The position numbers were made by a program, and so were the translations under genes. Positions 27,221-36,064 of a stretch of 64,000 nt of DNA are shown one piece after another (position 1 is the first letter of the stretch; each line of letters starts with the position of its first letter). The stretch spans positions 1-64,000 of the forward strand of contig DASCMH010000004.1 in the NCBI GenBank assembly GCA_036010905.1. Direction: 5' to 3'. The notes beneath the pieces are model-generated. The model searched no databases. It was not told the DNA's origin and was given only the letters and a program-made list of their open reading frames with translations. This stretch comes from SMWD01 sp002729875 (GTDB taxonomy: Bacteria; Pseudomonadota; Gammaproteobacteria; Steroidobacterales; GCA-2729495).

Positions 27221-27721
27221 CTAGATGGTTGCGCTGAGCACCTGCGCACCACGAGCGATCGATAGCGGACCGCTGCGGACGACAGTCAGGATATTCGCCT
27301 GCTCAGTAATGTGATCGATAAATTCATCGAGATGGCCGCTACTGCCAACCATTTCGAGCGTGTAGTTGGCCGGAGCATTATCCAGCACACGAACATCATG
27401 CCGTTGAGCCAGATCCCGGACCGTATCGATTGCATCCGGATCGACATTGAGCTTGATCAGCATCAGTTCACGCTCGATATGGTCACCCAGCGTCATATCT
27501 GCAATATTCACGACATCGACGATCTTGAATAGCTGCTGGGTAATCTGGTTTATGACCTGATCCGAGCCAATCGACACAAGCGTCAGCCGGGAGACGTGCG
27601 GATCTTCGGTGGGCGCGACACTCAATGACTCGATATTGTAACCGCGTGTCGAAAAGAGTGAGGCAACACGAGCCAGCGCACCGGCTTCATTTTGCAGGAG
27701 TATGGAAATGACGTGACGCAT
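27221..27721 (-). CDS. ilvH: Acetolactate synthase small (regulatory) subunit
   Basis: A 166-residue regulatory subunit with an N-terminal ACT domain (HVISILLQNEAGALARVASL, TRGYNIESLSV) that senses valine, and a C-terminal half (VRDLAQRHDVRVLDNAPANYTLEMVG). It activates and regulates the catalytic subunit in branched-chain amino-acid synthesis. ATG 27721 chosen over a TTG two codons upstream. It is divergent from its catalytic partner and is first in the ilvH-proB-proA operon, an unusual arrangement. Confidence 0.96.
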   Translation of the reverse strand: MRHVISILLQNEAGALARVASLFSTRGYNIESLSVAPTEDPHVSRLTLVSIGSDQVINQITQQLFKIVDVVNIADMTLGDHIERELMLIKLNVDPDAIDTVRDLAQRHDVRVLDNAPANYTLEMVGSSGHLDEFIDHITEQANILTVVRSGPLSIARGAQVLSATI

Positions 27722-27883
27722 GGTCAATTTAGTCCGTTATAGCGGAAATACCCTTAACTTCAAAAGGCTAACAAGTCTCGCCCAGAACGTTCGCTATTGC
27801 AATGGAAGAACAATTGTTCGACACTCGCCAGATTATCAAGAATACTTTTATAAATGCCTTGCAGGGGCAAAAGATCCGAGTTT

Positions 27884-29737
27884 ATGGCAACACCTTCACC
27901 GACAATTGATAAAGTGAACCACCCGCTTGCCGGAAAACGCATGTCCGGAGCCGAGATGATCGTCCAGGTTCTGGCCGATGAAGGCGTTGACACCATTTTT
28001 GGCTATAGCGGCGGTGCAATTCTGCCCACCTATGACGCGGTTTTTCGCTACAACAACGATCATCAGGATGAGCAGGGCAACCTGCCAATGCCGCTGATCG
28101 TCCCGGCTAACGAACAAGGTGCGGGCTTCATGGCTGCAGGTTATGCCCGTGCCAGCGGCAAGGTCGGGGTCGTCGTAGTCACATCCGGTCCGGGAGCAAC
28201 GAATACCGTCACCCCGGTGCGTGATTGCATGGCCGATTCGACTCCGATTGTCGTAATATGCGGTCAGGTTCCGACCAACGCCATCGGCACAGATGCGTTT
28301 CAGGAAGCGCCTATCTCGGCCGTGATGAGTACCGCTGTCGCCAAACACGTGTTTTTGGTCACTGAAGCACAGGAACTCGAAGCAACCATCCGCACCGCAT
28401 TCGAGATTGCGCGTACGGGCCGGCCCGGCCCCGTGGTCATCGACGTGCCCAAAGATGTGCAGAACTGGATCGGTGAATACCAGGGCACCGGACTGCTGCC
28501 GATCAGCGGATACCGACAACGCATCAATGCGATCGAAAAAAATGCGCTGACGTCGGGTGCCGCCAAAATGTTCTTCGACTACCTGCAACAATCACAACGA
28601 CCGCTGATCTATGCCGGAGGCGGAGTCATTAACAGCGAATCGGCTGAAACGCTACGACTCTTTGCTGCACGTTTTGGGATTCCGGTCACGACGACGCTAA
28701 TGGGCATCGGCGCACAAGACACAACTGATCCGTTGTCGTTGCGCATGCTTGGCATGCATGGCACGGCATTTGCGAATTACGCGGTCGAAGACTGTGATTT
28801 CCTGATCACAATCGGTGCCAGGTTCGATGATCGGGTTGCCGGTATCCCGGATAAATTCGCACCAAATGCCAAACATATTGCACATTTTGATGTCGATCCC
28901 TCGGAGATCGGTAAAGTCAGAGCTGTCGACTGGCATCATGTCGGCATCTTGCAACGCGATCTTACCGCGCTGATCTCATATGGCGATCGGCATGATATCA
29001 AGCCTGACCTGCATCAGTGGCATGATGAACTGACCGTTCTGAAAGCCAACCATGCGCAGGATTATGATCGTGACAGCAAACTGATCCAGCCTCACTATGT
29101 TATCGAAGAAATCAACAAACACACAAAGGGCGAGGCCATTATTACCACCGGCGTCGGTCAGCATCAGATGTGGGCTGCACAATACTTCGACTTCAAACAC
29201 CCGCGACTGTGGCTAACCTCAGGCAGCATGGGCACTATGGGCTTCGGGCTGCCCGCCGCGATCGGCGCACAATTAGCAATCCGTGATCGCCTGGTTATCG
29301 ATATCGACGGTGATGCCAGTATCCGGATGAATATCGGCGAACTGGAAACCGTTACGACCTACAATCTGCCGATCAAGGTTATCGTACTCAATAACTATGG
29401 CGACGGCATGGTTCGTCAGTGGCAAAAACTCTACTACAAGGCTCGTTTCTCTGCGACTGACAAGTCATTGCATCGCAAAGACTTCGTCAAAGCTGCTCAG
29501 GCCGATGGTTTCGAATATGCGGTACGCCTGGATAAAAAAGCTGATGTGGAACGTGTTGTTAAGGAGTTTGTGGAATTCGACGGATCTGCATTTCTTGAAG
29601 TGATCATTGACATGGACGCATTAGTCTACCCGATGGTCGGCCCGGGCATGTCCTATGATCGCATGATCACCGGTGATTTTATCAAGAATCGCAACAGTGA
29701 CGAGGACGACAAACCAGGCGAATCGTCGATGTTCTAA
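27884..29737 (+). CDS. ilvI: Acetolactate synthase large subunit
   Basis: A 617-residue thiamine-diphosphate enzyme that makes 2-acetolactate or 2-aceto-2-hydroxybutyrate. The catalytic Glu-bearing segment FGYSGGAILPTYDAVF is present, together with VVTSGPGATNTVTPVRDCMADSTPIV, the FAD domain (RFGIPVTTTLMGIGA), and the ThDP site (GDASIRMNIGELETVTTYNLP with NNYGDGMVRQWQ). The N-terminus before residue 20 and the C-terminal tail after VGPGMSYDRMI are longer than usual. ATG 27884 chosen; the 163-base gap to ilvH should hold divergent promoters. Large-subunit letter naming is by general similarity. Confidence 0.96.
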   Translation: MATPSPTIDKVNHPLAGKRMSGAEMIVQVLADEGVDTIFGYSGGAILPTYDAVFRYNNDHQDEQGNLPMPLIVPANEQGAGFMAAGYARASGKVGVVVVTSGPGATNTVTPVRDCMADSTPIVVICGQVPTNAIGTDAFQEAPISAVMSTAVAKHVFLVTEAQELEATIRTAFEIARTGRPGPVVIDVPKDVQNWIGEYQGTGLLPISGYRQRINAIEKNALTSGAAKMFFDYLQQSQRPLIYAGGGVINSESAETLRLFAARFGIPVTTTLMGIGAQDTTDPLSLRMLGMHGTAFANYAVEDCDFLITIGARFDDRVAGIPDKFAPNAKHIAHFDVDPSEIGKVRAVDWHHVGILQRDLTALISYGDRHDIKPDLHQWHDELTVLKANHAQDYDRDSKLIQPHYVIEEINKHTKGEAIITTGVGQHQMWAAQYFDFKHPRLWLTSGSMGTMGFGLPAAIGAQLAIRDRLVIDIDGDASIRMNIGELETVTTYNLPIKVIVLNNYGDGMVRQWQKLYYKARFSATDKSLHRKDFVKAAQADGFEYAVRLDKKADVERVVKEFVEFDGSAFLEVIIDMDALVYPMVGPGMSYDRMITGDFIKNRNSDEDDKPGESSMF

Positions 29738-29744
29738 ACCGTTC

Positions 29745-31178
29745 CTAGGTGGCTGGCTGCCGTTCTGCCAGCGACTCAATCCCCAACGCTTCCGTGTGCC
29801 GAATCAGTATCGCCTTCTGACGCATGAACCGCATGAGACCACTGATCCCCATCCGCGATGCCCCCATCCCGGATAAGCGGAACGAATCATGGGTAGCATC
29901 ATGAACATCGGTAGTCAAGCCGCCATCATTAATACTGACCGCACCAACATTAATCTGCCGGCCAACAGCAATGGCCTCGTCAACATCGGGACCGATCACA
30001 GCCGCCGACAAACCATACCTGGTATCATTGGCCAACCTGATCGCTGTATCTATATCCTTGTAAGGCATAACCGGAATCACCGGCCCAAACGTTTCTTCGG
30101 TCATAACCAGCATCGAGTGGTCAACACCGGTCAGGACTGTCGGTCGAATCCAGGTACCGCCGCCATAACTTTCTATTATGCCGCCGCAACGAATCTTGGC
30201 ACCCTTCTGCACTGCATCCTCAATGTGTGAGGTGATGATTTCTGCCTGCCTGGCAAAAATTAACGGGCCAATTTGCCCTTGATGAACATCGGGATAATTC
30301 AGTTCAACCTTCTCGGCCATCGCAACCAGCACATCAACGAAAGCAGCATAATGCTCTTCAGGAACATAAATTCGCTCAAGTGACTGGCAAGCCTGCCCGG
30401 TTGCCTGCACCGATGCCCGTAAAATTATGCGCGCTGCTTTTTCAAGATCGGCAGTTGGTAAAACTATGGCCGGATCCTTGCCACCCAACTCAAGGAATGC
30501 AGGAATAAAGTTACCCGCACAACCCTCTGCAACAATGCGCCCGGTCGCAACGCTGCCGGTAAATGCAATTGCATCAACGGTATCGATTATCGCGGCACCG
30601 GTTTCACCATCGCCCTCAACCCAACGAAATACGCCCGCAAGTTCCGGGAAAGCTGCCAATGATCTGATCAAAGGCTTGATAAACCTTGGCGTAACCTCAC
30701 TGGGCTTGACGATTACACTACATCCTGCAATCAATGCCGGTATCGCATCAAGCATTGATAACAGAAATGGAAAATTCCATGGACTGATGATGCCAATCAG
30801 TTCGTAGGGAACAAACTGCGAACAAACACCGACACCATTTGTCTCCGAAGGGCGCTCATCCCCATCGGCAAGCATCCCCGGCGCAATCGCACACCAGCCA
30901 GAAACAATGCGGTTAAGCGCACGAATTTCAACCAGGGACACCAGGTGGCGACCGGTATCGGCTGTTAACGCCTCGAGAATCGCATCGGGTTGCTCCTGCA
31001 ACGAGTCGGCCCAGGCCCGGACAATCTTGCAACGATGCTCCACACCAACTTCGAACCAGGCAGAATGTGCCGCACGTAAATTATCTGTAATCTGCTCAAC
31101 CTCTGTGACATCAAGCGACTGAATGGAATAATCATTTCTCCCGGTGCGAGGGTTACGTACGACCATGTCGCGGCTCAT
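29745..31178 (-). CDS. NAD(P)-dependent aldehyde dehydrogenase
   Basis: A 477-residue aldehyde dehydrogenase. Catalytic Cys is in QATGQACQSLERIYVP and the general base Glu in FLELGGKDPAIV. Cofactor motifs IISPWNFPFLL and AFTGSVATGRIVAEG are intact, and so is the late EETFGPVIPVMPYKD. The C-terminus (GMGASRMGISGLMRFMRQKAI) fits a non-acylating ALDH with broad or unknown substrate. ATG 31178 has GGAG nine bases upstream. It converges on the ilvI-like gene with 7 bases between and is divergent from an MFS gene. Confidence 0.93.
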   Translation of the reverse strand: MSRDMVVRNPRTGRNDYSIQSLDVTEVEQITDNLRAAHSAWFEVGVEHRCKIVRAWADSLQEQPDAILEALTADTGRHLVSLVEIRALNRIVSGWCAIAPGMLADGDERPSETNGVGVCSQFVPYELIGIISPWNFPFLLSMLDAIPALIAGCSVIVKPSEVTPRFIKPLIRSLAAFPELAGVFRWVEGDGETGAAIIDTVDAIAFTGSVATGRIVAEGCAGNFIPAFLELGGKDPAIVLPTADLEKAARIILRASVQATGQACQSLERIYVPEEHYAAFVDVLVAMAEKVELNYPDVHQGQIGPLIFARQAEIITSHIEDAVQKGAKIRCGGIIESYGGGTWIRPTVLTGVDHSMLVMTEETFGPVIPVMPYKDIDTAIRLANDTRYGLSAAVIGPDVDEAIAVGRQINVGAVSINDGGLTTDVHDATHDSFRLSGMGASRMGISGLMRFMRQKAILIRHTEALGIESLAERQPAT

Positions 31179-31381
31179 CTTCAAATTCTCCAAATATCAC
31201 GTTAAATACTTTTTACAGGAGTGGCTTTCGTGTGCAGGCTCAATAGTCGCCATAAACCAAGCAATGGACTCCAACCCGAAACAATCTGGCGCGGCAGATT
31301 TTACCCAATATACTAAACTTTTATTATCGCGCTGCCCATGGATGCTCAGGCTTTGCGTAGCGGAAACCTAATTGAGGCCTC

Positions 31382-32737
31382 ATGGCAAATAATTCGCAAG
31401 GCATAAAACTTCTCGGCTACATCCTGCTCAAACCGGGTCTGAGCAGGATGAACGGCGCCACTATTTTATTTGCATCCATCACCGGCATACCATTTCTTGT
31501 CGTAATTAACTTCATTCAGCCGTACATCCTCACGGCCATGCTGGATATTCCAACCGCACAACATGGCTCAATATCGGGTTACCTGGCAATTGTTCATGAA
31601 ATCATCATGATTGTGCTAACCGGCCCGGCCGGGGCCCTCGCCGATCGTATTGGTCGGCGGCGCGTGATGACGGTCGGCTTCCTGCTTGCCGCAGTAGGCC
31701 TGATGATCTACCCATGGGCATTGACGATTACCGGCCTCATATTTATTCGTTGCATTTATGCGGTCGGCGCCGCTGCAATGGTATCAGGCATCTCTGTTTT
31801 TCTGGCCGATTACCCACAGGAAAAGTCCCGCGGCAAACTCATTGCGATGGCCGGCGTCCTCAATGGAGCGGGCATCCTGCTGCTGACGGCAATCGGTGGC
31901 AACCTGCCCAAGTGGCTGGTGGCAGCAGGCTTTGAACAAATCCCGGCCGGCCGCTTGGCAATGGCACTCATCAGCGTCATTGGGTTGATCAGCAGCCTGA
32001 TTATCTACGTTGGCTTTAAGAATGGTGATCGCGGTACCCAGTTACCTAATAGCGAACCCATACTCAAACTGCTTGTTCAGGGCTTCGGTGCTGCACGCAA
32101 TCCACGCATCGCCGTCTCATACGCTTCGGCATTTGCCGCACGCGGTGATGTTGTCGTGATCGGAACCTATGTCTCGTTATGGGGCACGCAGGCCGGAATT
32201 GCCGATGGCCTGCTCGAGGAAAATGCACTGGCCAAAGCAACCATTATCTTTGCCACCATTCAGACTGCGGCACTCATCGCGTCACCCATCATCGGCATCA
32301 TGAATGACCGGATCAACCGCGTCACTGCACTGGTCATCGGCATGGGACTTGCCGCAATAGGCTATATCCTGTTCGGGCTGCAAACCTCGCCGCTCGGCAG
32401 CAGTGCGATGAGTATCGCATTCATACTTGGTATCGGCCAGATCAGCGCCATCCTGGCCGGCACAACACTGATTGGCCAGGAAGCCGATCCGAAAATTACC
32501 GGCGCGACGATTGGTGTCTGGAGCTTTTGCGGTGCCGTCGGGACGATGATTGGCTCATTGCTGGGCGGCCTGTTATTCGACTGGTGGCGCCCCGGTGCAC
32601 CGTTTCTATTGATGGGAGGCCTGAATCTACTGGTGATGATTGCGGCCATTTATGTGCGTTTTCGTTACCCTCAGGAAGAAACCCTGAGCATCACGGCAAC
32701 ACCCGCAGACAATCCCACAGAGTCCAACACCGACTGA
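31382..32737 (+). CDS. MFS transporter
   Basis: A 451-residue inner-membrane carrier with about twelve spans. The loop 2-3 signature of the superfamily is visible as GALADRIGRRRVMTVGF. A similar, weaker one occurs in the second half (GIMNDRINRVTALVIGM). The C-terminus is short and polar. The gene is followed by MaoC-like and enoyl-CoA hydratase genes on the same strand (gap 58 bases, then 12), so it may import an acid that these enzymes process. Substrate and direction are unknown. Confidence 0.9.
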   Translation: MANNSQGIKLLGYILLKPGLSRMNGATILFASITGIPFLVVINFIQPYILTAMLDIPTAQHGSISGYLAIVHEIIMIVLTGPAGALADRIGRRRVMTVGFLLAAVGLMIYPWALTITGLIFIRCIYAVGAAAMVSGISVFLADYPQEKSRGKLIAMAGVLNGAGILLLTAIGGNLPKWLVAAGFEQIPAGRLAMALISVIGLISSLIIYVGFKNGDRGTQLPNSEPILKLLVQGFGAARNPRIAVSYASAFAARGDVVVIGTYVSLWGTQAGIADGLLEENALAKATIIFATIQTAALIASPIIGIMNDRINRVTALVIGMGLAAIGYILFGLQTSPLGSSAMSIAFILGIGQISAILAGTTLIGQEADPKITGATIGVWSFCGAVGTMIGSLLGGLLFDWWRPGAPFLLMGGLNLLVMIAAIYVRFRYPQEETLSITATPADNPTESNTD

Positions 32738-32795
32738 TCTTATCTGCTAGCATTCAAAACCATTTTTCGACCAACTGAAAACAAGGAATCAGACC

Positions 32796-33263
32796 ATGCC
32801 ACTAGCAGAAGTCCTTGCGGATCTTAACAAAAGAATCGGAGAAGAAACTCATTTAAGCGAATGGCTCCCGGTTACCCAGGAATTGATCGATATGTTTGCA
32901 AGTGCCACCGGCGACAAGCAGTGGATACACGTCGATGAACATCGTGCAAAAACAGAATCGCCATACGGGACAACCATCGCTCACGGCTACCTGACACTTT
33001 CCCTGTACCCACTGTTACGCGGCCTGGTTGATGCCGAAAAACCAATATTCCCCAACGTCAAGAACATCATCAACTATGGCCTGAACAAGCTGCGCTTCAC
33101 CAATGCAGTCAAGGTCGGCAGCAAAATACGGGCACGCTGTACGCTGATTGCCGCTGAAGAAATAAAAAACAGCCTGCAGCTAACCGAACAATATACAGTT
33201 GAAATCGATGGTCAGGATCGTCCGGCCTGCGTTGCCGAATGTGTTATGCGACTGTACTTCTGA
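32796..33263 (+). CDS. MaoC-like (R)-specific hydratase/dehydratase
   Basis: A 155-residue hot-dog-fold protein of the MaoC/NodN group. The hydratase motif is ATGDKQWIHVDEHRA followed by TIAHGYLTLSLYPLL, with the catalytic Asp and His positions present. Such enzymes hydrate trans-2-enoyl-CoAs. It lies between an MFS gene and an enoyl-CoA hydratase gene. Ribosome-binding site AAGGA lies upstream of the ATG. NodN-type relatives without known activity are the alternative. Confidence 0.93.
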   Translation: MPLAEVLADLNKRIGEETHLSEWLPVTQELIDMFASATGDKQWIHVDEHRAKTESPYGTTIAHGYLTLSLYPLLRGLVDAEKPIFPNVKNIINYGLNKLRFTNAVKVGSKIRARCTLIAAEEIKNSLQLTEQYTVEIDGQDRPACVAECVMRLYF

Positions 33264-33275
33264 CCGAGACAGATA

Positions 33276-34049
33276 TTGGCTGACAATAATCTTCTGGTCG
33301 AATTTCGCAACAGCGTTCTGACGCTGACAATCAATCGACCCGAAAAACGCAATGCATTACGCATGGACCTGCTGGATGCAATCGGCTCAACACTTGCGGA
33401 CTACGAGGAAAACGATACGCTTAAGGTTGCGGTCATAACGGCGGCCGGCGAGCGCTGCTTTGCGGCGGGTGGAGATTTGCAGGAACTCGATGCCATCCGC
33501 ACGACAGAACAGGCCGAAGCCATGTCCAAACGTGGTCGCCGGGCGCTGGATCAAATCCGCAATTTTCCGCTCCCGGTGATTGCTGCGCTGAATGGCCACG
33601 CGCTTGGCGGCGGCGCCGAACTGGCCATGGCCTGTGACCTGCGGGTTGCCTCGGCAAACGCCGAGATTGGGTTTCTGCAAAGCCAGCTCGCCGTTACCAC
33701 GGCCTGGGGCGGCGGCATTGACCTGATCGCCACAATCGGCAGCCGGCGCGCCCTGGAATTACTGATTTCAGCCCGCAGAATGCCGGCCAAAGAGGCCGTT
33801 GCAACCGGCTTATTTGACCGTATGTGCACCGCTGACGAAAGTCTTAAGGCATGTCTTGCTGATTTTCTGCAGCCCTGCCTCACACGACCTCGGCAGGTGC
33901 TAAAGGGCTTTAAAGCAATGACCACAGGTCACCGACAAGTGGCCCACAAGCACCTTTCCAGTATCGAACAAGAGCACTTTATTGCCTCATGGACCAATGA
34001 TGATCACTGGGCCGCCATTGAGCAGGCCAGCAATAAGCGACGAAAATAA
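33276..34049 (+). CDS. Enoyl-CoA hydratase/isomerase family protein
   Basis: A 257-residue crotonase-fold enzyme. The CoA-binding and oxyanion-hole regions are visible: LTINRPEKRNALRMDLLDAIG, AAGERCFAAGGDLQELDAI and LNGHALGGGAELAMACDLRVAS. The second catalytic Glu position of classical hydratases is not clear at IGFLQSQLAVTTAWGG, so isomerase or another crotonase activity is possible. It starts with TTG at 33276, because the next ATG would remove the first strand. It follows the MaoC-like gene by 12 bases. Confidence 0.92.
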   Translation: MADNNLLVEFRNSVLTLTINRPEKRNALRMDLLDAIGSTLADYEENDTLKVAVITAAGERCFAAGGDLQELDAIRTTEQAEAMSKRGRRALDQIRNFPLPVIAALNGHALGGGAELAMACDLRVASANAEIGFLQSQLAVTTAWGGGIDLIATIGSRRALELLISARRMPAKEAVATGLFDRMCTADESLKACLADFLQPCLTRPRQVLKGFKAMTTGHRQVAHKHLSSIEQEHFIASWTNDDHWAAIEQASNKRRK

Positions 34050-34129
34050 CATCGCAGCAGAAGTCGATCCCGCAGATTCTTCTGCAAACCGGCATGCATT
34101 GCATATTGTTATCTAATCATTGACCCCGG

Positions 34130-35797
34130 CTAGCTTTCGTTGTCGCGCAACTCTCGACGTAAAATCTTACCAACAGCAGATTTGGGCATCTCCGTGCGAA
34201 ACTCAATAATAGCAGGCACCTTGTAAGCCGTTAAATTCTCGCGACAAAACTCGCGCATCTGCGCAGCATCGGTGGCCGCACCCGGCTTCACGGCTAAAAA
34301 TGCCTTGACCACCTCACGACCGCGGTCATCTCGAACACCTACACAGGCCGCCTCGATAATATCCGGATGCATGGTCAACACGTTCTCGATCTCGTTAGGA
34401 TAGACATTAAATCCAGACACAATAATCATGTCTTTCTTACGATCAACGATAGTGAAATAACCCTGCTCATCAACAATTGCTATGTCACCGGTCCTGAAGA
34501 AGCCATCCTCTGTCATTACCTGTGCCGTCGCATCCGGATTATTCCAGTAACCGGACATTACCTGCGGACCGCGTACGCACAGTTCACCGGATTCACCAAC
34601 CGGAACTTCACAATTATTATCATCACGCAGAGATATCTCGGTGTTTGGCAACGGTAATCCGATACTGCCAGTAAATTCCTTCAGGCCATAGGGGTTAGAA
34701 GTGATAACCGGCGACGTCTCAGACAGTCCATATCCTTCGGTTATAACCGTGCGCGTAATAGCTGACCATTGACGTGCGGTATCATCTAGCACAGCCATGC
34801 CACCCGCCGAGACAACTTTTAGCGACGAGAAATCCACGGTGGCTAAATCGGGGTGATTAATAAGGCTTTGATATAACGTATTAACACCGGTAATTGCTGT
34901 GAACGGGTACTTTTTCATTTCCCGAATAAATGCAGATGTATCACGTGGATCAATGATCAATAAATTGTGCCCCCCATGACTGAGATAACACAAGCAATTA
35001 CACATCAGTGCATAAACATGATAAAGAGGCAAAGCCGTGACAATCAATTCCTTACCTATTTCAATACCTTCGGCAAACCATGAATTGAGTTGCCGCACAT
35101 TAGCCACCAAATTACCGTGACTAAGCATCGCTCCCTTGGCTCGACCTGTCGTACCTCCCGTATATTGCAGCACTGCCAGATCTGCCCCACTCAACTGCTC
35201 AGGCCTTAACCCGGCAGGTGAGGTCGCAAGCACACTGCGCAAGCTTACCGCGTTATTTATGTCATACCGCGGCACCATCTTCTTTATGTGACGTAGAATA
35301 AAGTTGACCATTAAACGCTGCGGAAAAGAAAATAAATCACCGACATCTGTAACAATGACCTGCTCAACCGAAGTTTCATTAATAACCTCGGCCAGTGTCG
35401 CAGCGCTCATTGATGCAAGCACAATCGCGCGCGCACCTGAATCAATTAACTGAAATTCGAGTTCACGCGGTGTATACAAAGGATTTACATTGACGATAAT
35501 CATGCCCGCCCGCAAAATACCGAACAAGGCAACCGGATATTGCAACAGATTCGGCATCATGATCGCGACACGATCGCCACGAGACAGTCCGGCTTCAGTT
35601 TGCAGCCAGGTCGCGAACCTTGCCGTCAGGTCATCGAGTTCACGATAGGTCAACGACTGACCAAGACTGGAATAAGCGATCTGCCCGCCATGGTAGTTGC
35701 AGGCGTTGGTGAAAATATCAACGAGAGACTCGGCCGGATCCAGATCAAGTTCGTGCGGTACACCTTCCGTATATTGCTTCAGCCAGGTCTTTTCCAT
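34130..35797 (-). CDS. fadD: Long-chain fatty-acid-CoA ligase
   Basis: A 555-residue adenylate-forming enzyme that activates fatty acids to acyl-CoA. The AMP-binding core is visible as LQYTGGTTGRAKGAMLSHGN, then ITEGYGLSETSPVITSNPYG, FFRTGDIAIVDEQGYFTIVDR and KDMIIVSGFNVYPNEIENVL, the fatty-acid CoA ligase signature. The catalytic Lys is in PKSAVGKILRRELR. It is convergent with the enoyl-CoA hydratase gene. Its upstream region holds a 27-base tandem duplication. Confidence 0.95.
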   Translation of the reverse strand: MEKTWLKQYTEGVPHELDLDPAESLVDIFTNACNYHGGQIAYSSLGQSLTYRELDDLTARFATWLQTEAGLSRGDRVAIMMPNLLQYPVALFGILRAGMIIVNVNPLYTPRELEFQLIDSGARAIVLASMSAATLAEVINETSVEQVIVTDVGDLFSFPQRLMVNFILRHIKKMVPRYDINNAVSLRSVLATSPAGLRPEQLSGADLAVLQYTGGTTGRAKGAMLSHGNLVANVRQLNSWFAEGIEIGKELIVTALPLYHVYALMCNCLCYLSHGGHNLLIIDPRDTSAFIREMKKYPFTAITGVNTLYQSLINHPDLATVDFSSLKVVSAGGMAVLDDTARQWSAITRTVITEGYGLSETSPVITSNPYGLKEFTGSIGLPLPNTEISLRDDNNCEVPVGESGELCVRGPQVMSGYWNNPDATAQVMTEDGFFRTGDIAIVDEQGYFTIVDRKKDMIIVSGFNVYPNEIENVLTMHPDIIEAACVGVRDDRGREVVKAFLAVKPGAATDAAQMREFCRENLTAYKVPAIIEFRTEMPKSAVGKILRRELRDNES

Positions 35798-35807
35798 TAA
35801 CCACCCA

Positions 35808-35861
35808 TATTAGGTAATATCAACTTCAATCGAGTATTAGGTAATATCAACTTCAATCGAG
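35808..35861. repeat. Perfect 27-base tandem duplication upstream of fadD
   Basis: TATTAGGTAATATCAACTTC... occurs twice in direct contact (35808-35834 and 35835-35861), without mismatch. It starts 11 bases before the fadD start codon, so it lies in the leader. It may be a recent slippage event or a duplicated operator. The rest of 35862-36064 shows no clear feature apart from possible promoter elements of the mevalonate operon. Confidence 0.9.
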
Positions 35862-36064
35862 CCACGCCAGCGGCGGAACCGGTCAAGCGGGGTTATTGTC
35901 GCACCGAGTCTGGCATATTGCACCTGCCTGAAACGCCGGGCGCATACCTGCCTTCTGATAACTCATTGACTTACAACAACAAATCCTGATAGTGTCCATG
36001 CGCCCTGTTACAGATATTGTGGACAACCATATATAAGATATAAAGGTTGCATAAAATCAAGCGT

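Noticed and set aside
27896..28591. A 231-residue minus-strand ORF inside the acetolactate synthase gene
   Set aside because: It is a shadow of a clear enzyme gene; codon constraint favours the sense strand.
35808..35861. CRISPR-like repeat
   Set aside because: Only two copies in direct contact with no spacer, and no cas genes.
36047..36064. TTG start of the HMGR-MVK gene
   Set aside because: AAGG directly touches the TTG, and HMGR homology begins after the ATG at 36065.
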